Of a DNA stretch of 64,000 nt, positions 43,743-52,256 are shown in pieces. Both the position numbers and the translations under genes were made by a program. The stretch is taken from NCBI GenBank assembly GCA_900769615.1, contig CAAGHH010000001.1:124001-188000 (forward strand), read 5' to 3'. A model generated the notes under the pieces. It had not been told where the DNA came from and ran no database searches. It worked only from the letters and a program-made list of their open reading frames with translations. Position 1 is the stretch's first letter. Every line of letters starts with the position of its first letter. The stretch comes from Selenomonadales bacterium. GTDB taxonomy: Bacteria; Bacillota; Negativicutes; Selenomonadales; Selenomonadaceae.

Positions 43743-43763
43743 TTTCTAAAAAAGGAGAAAAAC

Positions 43764-43982
43764 ATGTCAAAACAAGATGTTATCGAAGTTGAAGGCAAGG
43801 TACTAGAAGCATTGCCAAATGCGATGTTTCAGGTAGAACTTGAAAATGGTCATGTTGTACTGGCGCATGTATCTGGTAAAATTCGTATGAATTTTATACG
43901 TATTCTTCCAGGAGACAAAGTCACGATTGAACTCACGCCTTATGACTTAACGCGTGGCCGTATAACCTACCGATTCAAATAA
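43764..43982 (+). CDS. infA: Translation initiation factor IF-1
   Basis: 72 aa, OB fold: MSKQDVIEVEGKVLEALPNA and FIRILPGDKVTIELTPYDL. The ATG at 43764 follows AAAAGGAG; the frame is open further upstream but those codons lie in the structured gap. Confidence 0.97.
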   Translation: MSKQDVIEVEGKVLEALPNAMFQVELENGHVVLAHVSGKIRMNFIRILPGDKVTIELTPYDLTRGRITYRFK

Positions 43983-44030
43983 TGTCATCTCCGCTTTTGT
44001 AAAAAATTTTCATTTTTTTTATTTTACTAC

Positions 44031-44059
44031 TAGGCAGAATAAAATAAACATGATATACT
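44031..44059 (+). promoter_or_regulatory. Possible promoter ahead of rpmJ
   Basis: TAGGCA, 17 bases, TATACT with TG just upstream (extended -10). It follows a T-rich stretch (44000-44030) that may end some of the infA transcript. Confidence 0.45.
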
Positions 44060-44101
44060 AGCAAAATGAGACTGACAATAAAGAAAAGGGGGCACAAAAA
44101 G

Positions 44102-44215
44102 ATGAAGGTTAAACCGTCAGTAAAAAAGATCTGCGAAAAATGCAAGATCATCAAACGCAAAGGCCGTGTAATGGTTATTTGTGAGAATCCGAAACACAAA
44201 CAGAGACAAGGTTAA
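44102..44215 (+). CDS. rpmJ: 50S ribosomal protein L36
   Basis: 37 aa, too short for many gene finders: begins MKVKPSVKKICEKCK and ends CENPKHKQRQG. Zinc ligands C-x2-C-x12-C-x4-H are present (zinc-plus form). Shine-Dalgarno AAGGGGG. Confidence 0.96.
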   Translation: MKVKPSVKKICEKCKIIKRKGRVMVICENPKHKQRQG

Positions 44216-44241
44216 TTATTGAATAAGGAGGTGCTTTATTA

Positions 44242-44613
44242 ATGGCACGTATTGCCGGTGTAGATTTACCCCGTGACAAGAGAATTGAAATAGCATTAAC
44301 GTACATCTTCGGTATTGGTCTGAAGACTTCGAAGGACTTGCTGAAGGAAACTGGTATCAATCCAGATACTCGTACGCGTGACCTCACGGAGGATGAAGTT
44401 GTAAAACTTCGTGATGCCATCGATAAGAACGTAATCGTTGAAGGTGATCTTCGTCGTGAGCGTCAGATGAACATCAAGAGACTCGTTGATATCGGCTGCT
44501 ACCGTGGTCGTCGCCACCGTCTTGGCCTTCCTGTCCGTGGACAGAATACTAAGAACAACGCCCGCACGCGTAAAGGCCCGAAAAAGGCTGTAGCAGGCAA
44601 GAAGAAAGACTAA
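44242..44613 (+). CDS. rpsM: 30S ribosomal protein S13
   Basis: 123 aa. ARIAGVDLPRDKRIEIALTY and the C-terminal tail GQNTKNNARTRKGPKK, which contacts P-site tRNA. Shine-Dalgarno AAGGAGGTG. Confidence 0.97.
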   Translation: MARIAGVDLPRDKRIEIALTYIFGIGLKTSKDLLKETGINPDTRTRDLTEDEVVKLRDAIDKNVIVEGDLRRERQMNIKRLVDIGCYRGRRHRLGLPVRGQNTKNNARTRKGPKKAVAGKKKD

Positions 44614-44630
44614 TAAAGGAGGGTTAACTG

Positions 44631-45023
44631 GTGGCAGTTAAGAAAGCAGTCCGCACAAAGAAAAAAGTTCGCAAGAACGTTGAATATGGCGTAGCACATA
44701 TTAGTTCTACGTTTAATAATACGATTGTAACGCTTACCGATAAAAGCGGTAACGCACTTTCCTGGGCCAGCGCTGGTGGTCTTGGTTTCCGTGGCTCTCG
44801 TAAGAGCACGCCGTTTGCAGCACAGATGGCTGCAGAGACGGCAGCAAAAGCTGCAATGGAGCATGGCTTAAAGCAGGTCGAAGTATACGTTAAAGGACCG
44901 GGAGCTGGTCGTGAGGCCGCAATCCGTTCTTTACAGGCAACAGGCCTTGAGGTTAACATGATTAAAGATGTTACCCCAATTCCACACAATGGATGCCGTC
45001 CGCCGAAGCGTAGAAGAGTTTAA
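44631..45023 (+). CDS. rpsK: 30S ribosomal protein S11
   Basis: 130 aa. AHISSTFNNTIVTLTDKSGN and DVTPIPHNGCRPPKRRRV at the end. GTG start after AAAGGAGGG. Confidence 0.97.
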   Translation: MAVKKAVRTKKKVRKNVEYGVAHISSTFNNTIVTLTDKSGNALSWASAGGLGFRGSRKSTPFAAQMAAETAAKAAMEHGLKQVEVYVKGPGAGREAAIRSLQATGLEVNMIKDVTPIPHNGCRPPKRRRV

Positions 45024-45043
45024 TAGGAGGTGCAAAGAACAAT

Positions 45044-45637
45044 ATGGCAATTGATAGAGTACCAGCCTTGAAAAGATGCCGCGCACTTGGCATCGAGCCG
45101 GCTGTTATCGGTCGTTCAAAAGAATCAAAACGTCAGCCGCGTCGCACGAACCGTAAGGTTTCTGAATATGGCACGCAGCTCAAAGAAAAACAGAAAGCAA
45201 AGTTTATCTATGGTGTACTTGAAAAACAGTTCCGTGGATACTATGATAAAGCTAAGAAGATGCAGGGCGTAACTGGTGAAAACCTGCTTGGTCTTCTTGA
45301 GCGCCGTCTGGACAACGTTGTATTCCGTCTTGGCCTCGCTAATACGCGTCGTCAGGCTCGTCAGCTCGTTCGTCATGGTCATTTTACTGTTAACGGCAAA
45401 AGCGTAAACATTCCATCAGCACTTGTTGCAGTTAATGATGTTATTGCTGTTAATGAGAAAAGCCAGAGCAATGCTTTCTTCAAAGAATTGAAGGAAACTA
45501 GCAATGCTTTGTCAGCTCCAGCTTGGTTGCAGGCTGATCAGGCTAACCTCACGGGTACGGTAACTCGTTTCCCGAACCGTGATGAAATCGATGTTCCTGT
45601 CAATGAGCAGGCTATCGTCGAGTTGTACTCCAAATAA
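45044..45637 (+). CDS. rpsD: 30S ribosomal protein S4
   Basis: 197 aa, zinc-free form: the N-terminal cysteine cluster is absent (only one Cys near the start). The S4 RNA-binding domain LERRLDNVVFRLGLANTRRQ is clear. 16S assembly protein and frequent autoregulator of this operon. Confidence 0.96.
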   Translation: MAIDRVPALKRCRALGIEPAVIGRSKESKRQPRRTNRKVSEYGTQLKEKQKAKFIYGVLEKQFRGYYDKAKKMQGVTGENLLGLLERRLDNVVFRLGLANTRRQARQLVRHGHFTVNGKSVNIPSALVAVNDVIAVNEKSQSNAFFKELKETSNALSAPAWLQADQANLTGTVTRFPNRDEIDVPVNEQAIVELYSK

Positions 45638-45695
45638 TGAATATTTGTGCCTGTGTGCATAGTGTTCGAGTGATTATTGAGGAGGTTCATTTCAG

Positions 45696-46655
45696 ATGAT
45701 AGACATCGAGAAACCGAAAATTGAAATTGCGGAAATCAGTGACGATAACCGTTATGGCAAGTTTATCTGTGAGCCACTCGAGCGTGGTTATGGCACGACC
45801 TTTGGCAATAGCCTGCGTCGTATGCTTTTATCTTCGCTGGAAGGCGCTGCAATTACCTCCATCCGAATTGATGGCGTGCTCCATGAGTTCTCTACAATTC
45901 AGGGTGTCCGGGATGATGTGACTAATATCGTCTTAAACTTGAAGCAGCTTTGCCTTAAAATGCAGGGCAATGAGCCAAAGGTAATCCGCATCGATGTAGA
46001 AGGCGAAAAAGAAGTCACTGCTGCCGACATCATCTGTGATGCCGACATTGAAATACTCAATCCGGACCTTCATATTGCTACAGTTGATGAAACTGGCAAA
46101 TTGAAGATTGAGATGATAGTTGAGCGTGGCCGTGGTTACGTTCCAGCTGAGAAAAACAAGAATCCAGAAGATGAAATTGGTGTAATTCCAATTGATTCGA
46201 TTTTTTCACCGGTAAAGCGTGTAAACTATACCGTAAAAGATACGCGTGTAGGTAATGTTACCGACTATGATAAGCTTATCTTAGAGGTTTGGACTGATGG
46301 TTCACTCCGTCCGGAAGAAGCTGTAAGCAAAGCTGCTGGTATTCTTGTAATGCATCTCAAATTATTCCAAAACATGGATGGTCTGCCAGATGAGATTGAA
46401 GAAATCGAATCAACCTTCCCAGAGGAGGAAGAGGATGATTCTTCTAAGGTACTTGAAACTACTATTGAGGATCTTGACCTTTCGGTACGTTCATTTAACT
46501 GTCTAAAACGGGCTAATATCAACACAGTTGCTGACTTGGCTGGTAAAACCGAAGATGACATGATGAAGGTACGCAACCTCGGACGCAAATCTCTTGAAGA
46601 AGTCAAGAAAAAGCTCGAGGAACTCGGTTTGGCTCTGAAAGAAAACAACGATTGA
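45696..46655 (+). CDS. rpoA: RNA polymerase subunit alpha
   Basis: 319 aa. N-terminal dimerisation domain with GYGTTFGNSLRRMLLSSLEG, an acidic linker (about 230-250), and a C-terminal domain LDLSVRSFNCLKRANINTV that binds UP elements and activators. Shine-Dalgarno GAGGAGG. Confidence 0.98.
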   Translation: MIDIEKPKIEIAEISDDNRYGKFICEPLERGYGTTFGNSLRRMLLSSLEGAAITSIRIDGVLHEFSTIQGVRDDVTNIVLNLKQLCLKMQGNEPKVIRIDVEGEKEVTAADIICDADIEILNPDLHIATVDETGKLKIEMIVERGRGYVPAEKNKNPEDEIGVIPIDSIFSPVKRVNYTVKDTRVGNVTDYDKLILEVWTDGSLRPEEAVSKAAGILVMHLKLFQNMDGLPDEIEEIESTFPEEEEDDSSKVLETTIEDLDLSVRSFNCLKRANINTVADLAGKTEDDMMKVRNLGRKSLEEVKKKLEELGLALKENND

Positions 46656-46669
46656 AAAGAGGGAAATAA

Positions 46670-47008
46670 ATGAGCTACAGAAAATTAGGACGTAACTCCG
46701 CAGCCCGCAAGGCGCTGTTCACTAGCATTCTTACTTCCTTCTTCAGATATGGACGCATTGAAACGACGGAAGCTAAAGCAAAAGAGCTTCGTAAATTTGC
46801 TGAACAGCTCATCACGCTGGCAAAGCGCGGTGACTTGAGTGCTCGTCGTAAGGCAATTGCAGCCCTTGCTGATGAAGATGTTGTAAGAAAGCTGTTTGAT
46901 GAGATTGCAGCTAAATATGCTGACCGCCAGGGTGGTTATACGCGTATTTTAAAACTCGGCGTTCGCCGTGGTGACGCTGCACCAATGGTTATCATTGAAT
47001 TAGTATAA
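46670..47008 (+). CDS. rplQ: 50S ribosomal protein L17
   Basis: 112 aa. MSYRKLGRNSAARKALFTSI and GGYTRILKLGVRRGDAAPM. Last gene of the cluster, before a strong terminator. The ECF transporter genes that often follow in Firmicutes are not here. Confidence 0.97.
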   Translation: MSYRKLGRNSAARKALFTSILTSFFRYGRIETTEAKAKELRKFAEQLITLAKRGDLSARRKAIAALADEDVVRKLFDEIAAKYADRQGGYTRILKLGVRRGDAAPMVIIELV

Positions 47009-47012
47009 CTGA

Positions 47013-47058
47013 CAAAAAGCCGTCAACCCTTATTTATTAAGGGCTGGCGGTCTTTTTT
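47013..47058 (+). terminator. Terminator of the ribosomal super-cluster
   Basis: Stem AAAGCCGTCAaCCCTTAT with ATTAAGGGcTGgCGGTCTTT, followed by seven T. Strong intrinsic terminator after rplQ. Confidence 0.9.
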
Positions 47059-47132
47059 TATTGCAAGCGTACTAAGTTAGTGGCAGAATAGTTTTTTTAT
47101 TAAAAACTAATACAAACCTAAATAGATTATAA

Positions 47133-47160
47133 TTGACAGTTAGTACACTTAGATTATCAA
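47133..47160 (+). promoter_or_regulatory. Possible promoter of the secreted repeat-protein gene
   Basis: TTGACA, 16-base spacer, TATCAA. The -35 is perfect and the -10 weak. Confidence 0.5.
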
Positions 47161-47205
47161 AGCAGTAATAAATTTGCTTGTTAAAAAGAAAGGCGATGAA
47201 ATGTT

Positions 47206-47931
47206 ATGATATCTATGAAAAAAAAGCTGTTGATAGGAATGATTACAGGTGCTGCATTGTTAGGGGCTGGGGTTGCTGTTATGCAGGGTCAAGCTGAGGC
47301 TAAGGAGGCAGAGCCGCCAGTTTTTTGTAGTGGTGCCGACAGGCAACGTCCACATCAGAAAATGAATGCTGATAGGGCAGCTAAGCATATTCATGAGGTG
47401 TTTGGTGTTGATGAGGCAGAAGTTAAAGCTGCCATCAATGAAAAAAAAGATTTTCATGATATAGGTCAAGCTGCTATGCTGGCAAAAATCAGCGGAAAAT
47501 CATTCAATGAAGTGCTGGCAATGAAGACGGATAATAATGATTGGCGAGAGGTTAGTGAAACGTTAAATGTTAAACCAGAGCAAATTTACGAGCAAATGAA
47601 CTGTATGACGGCAGCTAAAATTGCTAAAAATGGTAATGTTAGTGAAGATGAAGCAATTTCACTGCTAAATAATGGTTATAGGGTACGTGATATTGAATGT
47701 GCTGCTATTTTAGCACAGAAAAGTGGTAAAGATATTCAGTCAGTGTTGGATATGAAGAAAATAAACAATCGCTGGCGTGATGTAGCAGCTGCTTTAGGCG
47801 TGGATAGTGATGTTTTGCATCAGAAACGTCGTCATTATCAGCAAAATGATGATAGCGTAGCCACGATGCCACCAGCAGATGAACCTATAGATGAAGGAAT
47901 GCTGGTTATGCCTCAGGACAATAAAAATTAA
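47206..47931 (+). CDS. Secreted protein with two tandem repeats, unknown function
   Basis: 241 aa with a signal peptide (about residues 1-32, ending AEA). The mature part holds two related units of about 65 residues. Unit 1 runs from VFGVDEAEVKAAI to NDWREVSETLNVKPEQI; unit 2 runs from NVSEDEAISLL to NNRWRDVAAALGVDSDVL. Shared signatures are (D/E)xGQAAxLAKxSGK / IECAAILAQKSGK and xWR(E/D)V. The tail is acidic and proline-rich. Not recognised by name. Ribosome site AAAGG is 12 bases upstream; a second in-frame ATG is at 47215. Confidence 0.8.
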   Translation: MISMKKKLLIGMITGAALLGAGVAVMQGQAEAKEAEPPVFCSGADRQRPHQKMNADRAAKHIHEVFGVDEAEVKAAINEKKDFHDIGQAAMLAKISGKSFNEVLAMKTDNNDWREVSETLNVKPEQIYEQMNCMTAAKIAKNGNVSEDEAISLLNNGYRVRDIECAAILAQKSGKDIQSVLDMKKINNRWRDVAAALGVDSDVLHQKRRHYQQNDDSVATMPPADEPIDEGMLVMPQDNKN

Positions 47932-48030
47932 AAGTAATAAATATTTAGTATAATTGTATTTAAAAAATGTAGTTTCTAAAATATTTTAAACAATAATCAC
48001 AATTAATTTACTAAAAGTGTATATTTTTAA

Positions 48031-48059
48031 TTGACAAATGAATTAAAAGCGTGTAATAT
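48031..48059 (+). promoter_or_regulatory. Promoter of the trp T-box operon
   Basis: -35 TTGACA, 17-base spacer, -10 TAATAT, the same pattern as the ribosomal cluster promoter. The 100 bases before it (47932-48030) are AT-rich with no feature seen. Confidence 0.85.
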
Positions 48060-48065
48060 TTAAAA

Positions 48066-48372
48066 CATCGACGAGGTAAATAATACGTTATAAATCGAGG
48101 AACAGGAAATAGTAGTATCATTGTTACCTGCAAAGCGAGCTGGAGTTTGGTGAGATGTCCAGTCAGAGGCATGATGTGAATGGTCCTGCGAGAGTCCACC
48201 GAAAGTTTTAAGTATTAAGCGTGTAGGCTGGAACGGTTGCCACCGTTAAGAGGCTATAGCATCGATTAGTTTCTGTGCTTGAATTGAGATATACTACAGC
48301 TAGTATAATACGGGTGGTACCGCGAAGAATATTCGCCCCGATAGGAGATTTTCCTATCGGGGTTTTTGTTTT
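48066..48372 (+). promoter_or_regulatory. Tryptophan T-box leader
   Basis: tRNA-sensing leader of about 300 bases. The invariant T-box core GGGTGGTACCGCG lies at 48312-48324. A terminator hairpin, CCCCGATAGGA paired with TCCTATCGGGG plus a T-run, follows at 48336-48369. Stem I has GTGAATGG, placing TGG (tryptophan codon) as specifier at 48181-48183. Uncharged tRNA-Trp would stabilise the antiterminator and switch on trpF-C-B-A. The specifier call is from motif position only. Confidence 0.92.
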
Positions 48373-48406
48373 TGCCAAAAGTTTAATACAGGGAGTGCGA
48401 AATAAT

Positions 48407-49009
48407 ATGAGAGCAAAGATTTGTGGAATAAAGGATTTATTGTCAGCTAAGGTAGCCGAAGAAGCAGGAGCTGATTTTATAGGTTTTGTTTTTTATAAGA
48501 AAAGCCAGCGTTATGTTAATCCAGATGTAGCAGCTGTTATTAGCGGTCAAGTACATCAATCACGTAAGGTTGGCGTATTTGTCGATGAGGAACTGGCGCA
48601 TGTTAATTCGATTGCTCGCCGCGTTCAGCTTGATTATGTACAGCTGCATGGTCATGAAGATGCTGATTATGCAGCAAAGATTGAATGTCCGGTTATTAAA
48701 GCCTATAATTTTGATGAAAATTTTTCAGCTAAGGAGGCAAATGATTATCCTGCGGAAATTATATTAATAGATACCTGTAAAAAAGGCTTTTATGGGGGAA
48801 CTGGGGAGACATTTGACTGGCGGGCTGCCGCCGAGGAAGTAGCTAAAATTAATAAATCAGTTTTGATAGCTGGTGGCGTCGATGAAGAAAATATCTATGA
48901 AATAAATAAAATTTTTCATCCATTTGGAGTTGACGTTTCTAGCAGCTTAGAAGTAAATCATGAAAAATCAATTGATAAAATAAAATCATTTATGAAACGT
49001 ATAAAATAA
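48407..49009 (+). CDS. trpF: Phosphoribosylanthranilate isomerase
   Basis: Converts N-(5-phosphoribosyl)-anthranilate to CdRP. 200-aa TIM barrel: AKICGIKDLLSAKVAEEAGA with the catalytic Cys, FIGFVFYKKSQRYV, LIAGGVDEENI and the catalytic Asp in LIDT. The ATG at 48407 follows GGGAGTG; the frame is open upstream into the T-box but those codons are leader. First gene of the operon, an unusual order because trpE normally leads. Confidence 0.95.
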   Translation: MRAKICGIKDLLSAKVAEEAGADFIGFVFYKKSQRYVNPDVAAVISGQVHQSRKVGVFVDEELAHVNSIARRVQLDYVQLHGHEDADYAAKIECPVIKAYNFDENFSAKEANDYPAEIILIDTCKKGFYGGTGETFDWRAAAEEVAKINKSVLIAGGVDEENIYEINKIFHPFGVDVSSSLEVNHEKSIDKIKSFMKRIK

Positions 49010-49024
49010 ATGGAGGGGTTGTCT

Positions 49025-49795
49025 TTGCGGGATATTTTAGCTGAAATTGTAGCTGAGAAAAAAGAAATTGTAGCTGCTGCTAAAAGAAAACTTACTTTAG
49101 CTGACATAAAGTCTCAAATAAATCCGGATTGTTTTAAAATGGGACATAGCTTCAAAAAAGGTGATTGGAATTTGATAGCTGAATGTAAATTGCAATCACC
49201 AGCTAAGGGAAGACTTAATAGTACCAATACGGTTACTGAATTAGCGCATATTTATGAAGATAATGGTGCAGCAATGCTGTCTGTGCATACGGATCCACAT
49301 TTTTTAGGCAGCAATGATGATTTTATAAAAGTTCGCAAGGAAATAAAATTGCCTCTTTTGCGTAAAGACTTTGTTATAGACGAATATCAGCTTTATGAAG
49401 CTAGACTATTAGGTGCTAATGCGGTGCTATTGATTGCTCGCATACTTAGTCCAGCTCAGCTTAAGGAATATTTATTTACTACCTGGAGCTTAGGTATGGA
49501 TGCTTTGGTAGAAGTACATGATGAGGCTGATATGAAGGCTGCATTGGCTACGCCAGCAACATTTATCGGTATCAACAATCGTAATTTGAAGACTTTTAAG
49601 ACTTCGATAGAACAGACCTTAGAGTTATTACCGTATGCTGATAAGGAGCGGACGTTGATAAGTGAAAGTGGCGTTTTTACGGCAGAAGATGCTAAAAAGC
49701 TAAAAGAGGCTGGTTGTGATGGCATACTCGTTGGTGAAGGCTTGGTACGAGCTGACGATATTGCAGCACAGACAAGAAAATTAGCGTTAATATGA
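49025..49795 (+). CDS. trpC: Indole-3-glycerol-phosphate synthase
   Basis: Ring closure of CdRP to indole-3-glycerol phosphate. ILAEIVAEKKEIVAAAKRKL, LIAECKLQSPAKGRL, LRKDFVIDEYQLYEAR and GINNRNLKTF are typical. Start choice: GGAGGGG (49012-49018) favours the TTG at 49025. An in-frame ATG at 49010 directly follows the trpF stop but lies before that site. About 256 aa. Confidence 0.94.
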   Translation: MRDILAEIVAEKKEIVAAAKRKLTLADIKSQINPDCFKMGHSFKKGDWNLIAECKLQSPAKGRLNSTNTVTELAHIYEDNGAAMLSVHTDPHFLGSNDDFIKVRKEIKLPLLRKDFVIDEYQLYEARLLGANAVLLIARILSPAQLKEYLFTTWSLGMDALVEVHDEADMKAALATPATFIGINNRNLKTFKTSIEQTLELLPYADKERTLISESGVFTAEDAKKLKEAGCDGILVGEGLVRADDIAAQTRKLALI

Positions 49796-49836
49796 TGAGA
49801 TGTAGGCAGACAATTCTCGGAAGGAGATAATTATTT

Positions 49837-51027
49837 ATGAATAGCAAAGGCAGATTTGGCAAATTTGGTGGACAGTATGTGCCAGAAATAGTTATGCCAG
49901 CATTAAATGAGCTGGAAGCAGCTTACGAAAAATATAAGAAAGATCCAGAGTTTCAGAAAAACTTCAAAAAACTTTTGCATGAATATGCAGGTCGTCCGAC
50001 CAATTTATATTATGCTGAGAAATTAACCAAGCATTATGGCAAAGCGAAAATATATCTCAAGCGGGAAGATTTATTGCATACAGGGGCGCATAAAATTAAT
50101 AATGCTTTAGGGCAAGCTTTATTAGCAAAACTTATGGGCAAAAAACGAATTGTGGCTGAAACTGGTGCAGGTCAGCATGGTGTGGCTTCGGCAACGGTGG
50201 CAGCGCTTTTTGGCATGGAATGTCATGTATTTATGGGGGCAGTTGATGTCGAAAGGCAGAAACTAAACGTGTTCAGAATGAAGCTGTTAGGAGCAAAAGT
50301 TATCCCAGTAACATCGGGAACTGGAACGTTAAAAGATGCCACTAGCGAGGCGATACGTTATTGGGCTACGAATATAACCGATACCCATTACATTATCGGT
50401 TCAGCAGTTGGTCCGCATCCATATCCAACAATAGTACGTGACTTCCAAAAGACAATTGGTGAAGAAATAAGACAGCAAATTGTGGAAAAAACTGGAGCTT
50501 TGCCGGATTATTTATTGGCATGTGTTGGCGGCGGCAGCAATGCTATTGGCACATTCTATGATTTTAGAAATGATGCATCAGTCAAAAAATTTGGCATAGA
50601 GGCCGGCGGTCGCAGTGATAAGGTGGCAGATAATGCTAAAACATTAAGTGGTGCTGGTGAACCAGGTATTCTACATGGAGCATTCAGTTATCTGTTGCAA
50701 ACACCAGATGGGCAGGTAGTTGAAGCCTATTCGATTTCAGCAGGTCTTGATTATCCAGGCGTTGGACCAGAACATTCGTATTTTAGAGATGCTGGTATAG
50801 TAAAATATGTTTCAGTTAACGATAAAGAGGCCTTGGATGCATTCCAGCGTTTATCGCAGATAGAGGGAATTATTCCTGCAATGGAAAGTTCTCATGCATT
50901 AGCATATCTGGAAAAACTTATGCCACAGACAAAATCGGATGAAACGGTAGTTGTTTGCTTGTCGGGACGTGGCGATAAGGACGTAGCAATGGTTGCTAAG
51001 GCTTTGGGGGAGGATGTAGATTTATGA
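49837..51027 (+). CDS. trpB: Tryptophan synthase beta chain
   Basis: PLP enzyme joining indole and serine. 396 aa: GRFGKFGGQYVPEIVMPAL, PLP-Lys in REDLLHTGAHKINNALGQAL, phosphate loop CVGGGSNAIG. Overlaps trpA by ATGA, as expected for a coupled alpha/beta complex. Shine-Dalgarno GGAAGGAG. Confidence 0.98.
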   Translation: MNSKGRFGKFGGQYVPEIVMPALNELEAAYEKYKKDPEFQKNFKKLLHEYAGRPTNLYYAEKLTKHYGKAKIYLKREDLLHTGAHKINNALGQALLAKLMGKKRIVAETGAGQHGVASATVAALFGMECHVFMGAVDVERQKLNVFRMKLLGAKVIPVTSGTGTLKDATSEAIRYWATNITDTHYIIGSAVGPHPYPTIVRDFQKTIGEEIRQQIVEKTGALPDYLLACVGGGSNAIGTFYDFRNDASVKKFGIEAGGRSDKVADNAKTLSGAGEPGILHGAFSYLLQTPDGQVVEAYSISAGLDYPGVGPEHSYFRDAGIVKYVSVNDKEALDAFQRLSQIEGIIPAMESSHALAYLEKLMPQTKSDETVVVCLSGRGDKDVAMVAKALGEDVDL

Positions 51028-51821
51028 TAACGCGTATTGATAGAGTAATGTCTGAGCTCAAAGCAGCAGGCAAAAAAGGTATATTTATTTATATTACAGC
51101 TGGTGCACCAGATATAAAAACTACTTTGGAAGCAGTAAAAAAAGCCGAAGCAGCTGGGGCTAACGTTATAGAATTAGGATTGCCATTTTCTGATCCGATG
51201 GCCGATGGTCCGGTTATTCAAACGGCATCGGTAGTAGCTTTAAAGAATGGTATGACATTGGCCAAGGAAATGGAACTGGTTCGTGAAATTCGCAAATTCT
51301 CTGATATAGCAATCATTGGTATGGGTTATATAAATAATATGTATCATTATGGTTTTGAAAGATTTGTTAAGGATTTCAAAGCTGCGGGGATGGACGGTGT
51401 TATTGTGCCTGATGTACCACATGAAGAATCAGGTGATATGCGTCGGATTTGTGCCGAAAATAATTTTATATTAGCTGAATTTATCACTCCTGGTACGACT
51501 GAAGCCAGGATGGAAGAAACCTGTAAAGGTGCAACTGGTTTTATTTATTGTGTATCTAATAATGGCGTAACAGGGGTAAAAAAAGTAGATTATAGTACGA
51601 TTGGCAAGGTTTGTGATAAAGCACGCAATTTCACCAATACGCCATTGGCCGTTGGTTTTGGTATTGGTTCACCTGAGGCAGCAGTAGCTGCAGCAGCTCA
51701 TGCTGATGCCGTTATAGTTGGCAGTGCCGTAGTGAAGCAGTTGCTTGCAGGAGAGATGGATGAGGCTATGCAGCTGATTAGTGATATGCGCCAAGCTTTA
51801 GATAGCAGCTATAAGGATTAA
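51024..51821 (+). CDS. trpA: Tryptophan synthase alpha chain
   Basis: Releases indole from indole-3-glycerol phosphate. 265 aa: ELGLPFSDPMADGPVIQTAS, DGVIVPDVPHEES and GFGIGSPEAA (phosphate site). Catalytic Glu and Asp are present in the first two motifs. Last gene of the T-box-controlled group. Confidence 0.97.
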   Translation: MITRIDRVMSELKAAGKKGIFIYITAGAPDIKTTLEAVKKAEAAGANVIELGLPFSDPMADGPVIQTASVVALKNGMTLAKEMELVREIRKFSDIAIIGMGYINNMYHYGFERFVKDFKAAGMDGVIVPDVPHEESGDMRRICAENNFILAEFITPGTTEARMEETCKGATGFIYCVSNNGVTGVKKVDYSTIGKVCDKARNFTNTPLAVGFGIGSPEAAVAAAAHADAVIVGSAVVKQLLAGEMDEAMQLISDMRQALDSSYKD

Positions 51822-51842
51822 TAAAAAGGGAAAAGTTCTTTT

Positions 51843-51872
51843 TTGACGAATTAGTAGAATTAGCAATAGTAT
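51843..51872 (+). promoter_or_regulatory. Possible promoter of the small gene at 51898
   Basis: TTGACG, 18-base spacer, TAGTAT. It would uncouple the small gene from the trp operon. Confidence 0.45.
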
Positions 51873-51897
51873 ATTAATGAGAAAGGAAGAGCTTGTT

Positions 51898-52158
51898 ATG
51901 ATAATTACCGATAAAAATACTGTAGCTAAGGCAGAAAATCTGATTCGGCATCATAAAATTAGCCGTCTTGAGAAAGCAAGAAGTGTGCAGGAGGTTTCAG
52001 CCCGGTATCAGCAGGCAATTCAGCAGTATCAGCAATTGATGCAATCGCAGACGGATAATCGTGAACAACGTGTTATGCTCTATGCTGAAATAAAGACTCT
52101 AGGCTGGTGCCTTGGGCGTGATGAAGCTATGATTGTACGGCAAATTAATAATCAGTAA
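51898..52158 (+). CDS. Small helical protein of unknown function (86 aa)
   Basis: Not recognised. Predicted mostly helical, with a Gln-rich coiled-coil-like stretch (ARYQQAIQQYQQLMQSQ) and TLGWCLGRDEAMIV near the end. The ATG at 51898 is six bases after GGAAGAG; an in-frame ATG at 51877 precedes that site. It has its own probable promoter and a strong terminator between trpA and trpE. A link to tryptophan is suggested only by position. Confidence 0.75.
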   Translation: MIITDKNTVAKAENLIRHHKISRLEKARSVQEVSARYQQAIQQYQQLMQSQTDNREQRVMLYAEIKTLGWCLGRDEAMIVRQINNQ

Positions 52159-52168
52159 AGTAAGTAAA

Positions 52169-52207
52169 ATCTCTGCCCAATAAAGTTTTATTGGTGCAGA
52201 GATTTTT
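52169..52207 (+). terminator. Intrinsic terminator after the 86-aa gene
   Basis: AATCTCTGC-CCAATAAA paired with TTATTGG-GCAGAGATT, followed by TTTTT. It also isolates trpE-G from trpF-C-B-A. Confidence 0.9.
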
Positions 52208-52256
52208 AGAATGTGGGATGGAAAATTTTTGGTTGTAAAAGAATGGAGCAATAGTA

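Noticed and set aside
48275..48406. Longer N-terminus for TrpF
   Set aside because: Those codons are the T-box antiterminator and terminator; the ATG at 48407 has its own ribosome site and matches the family.
52208..52256. A second T-box in front of trpE
   Set aside because: The gap is 49 bases and has no GGTGGTACCGCG core.
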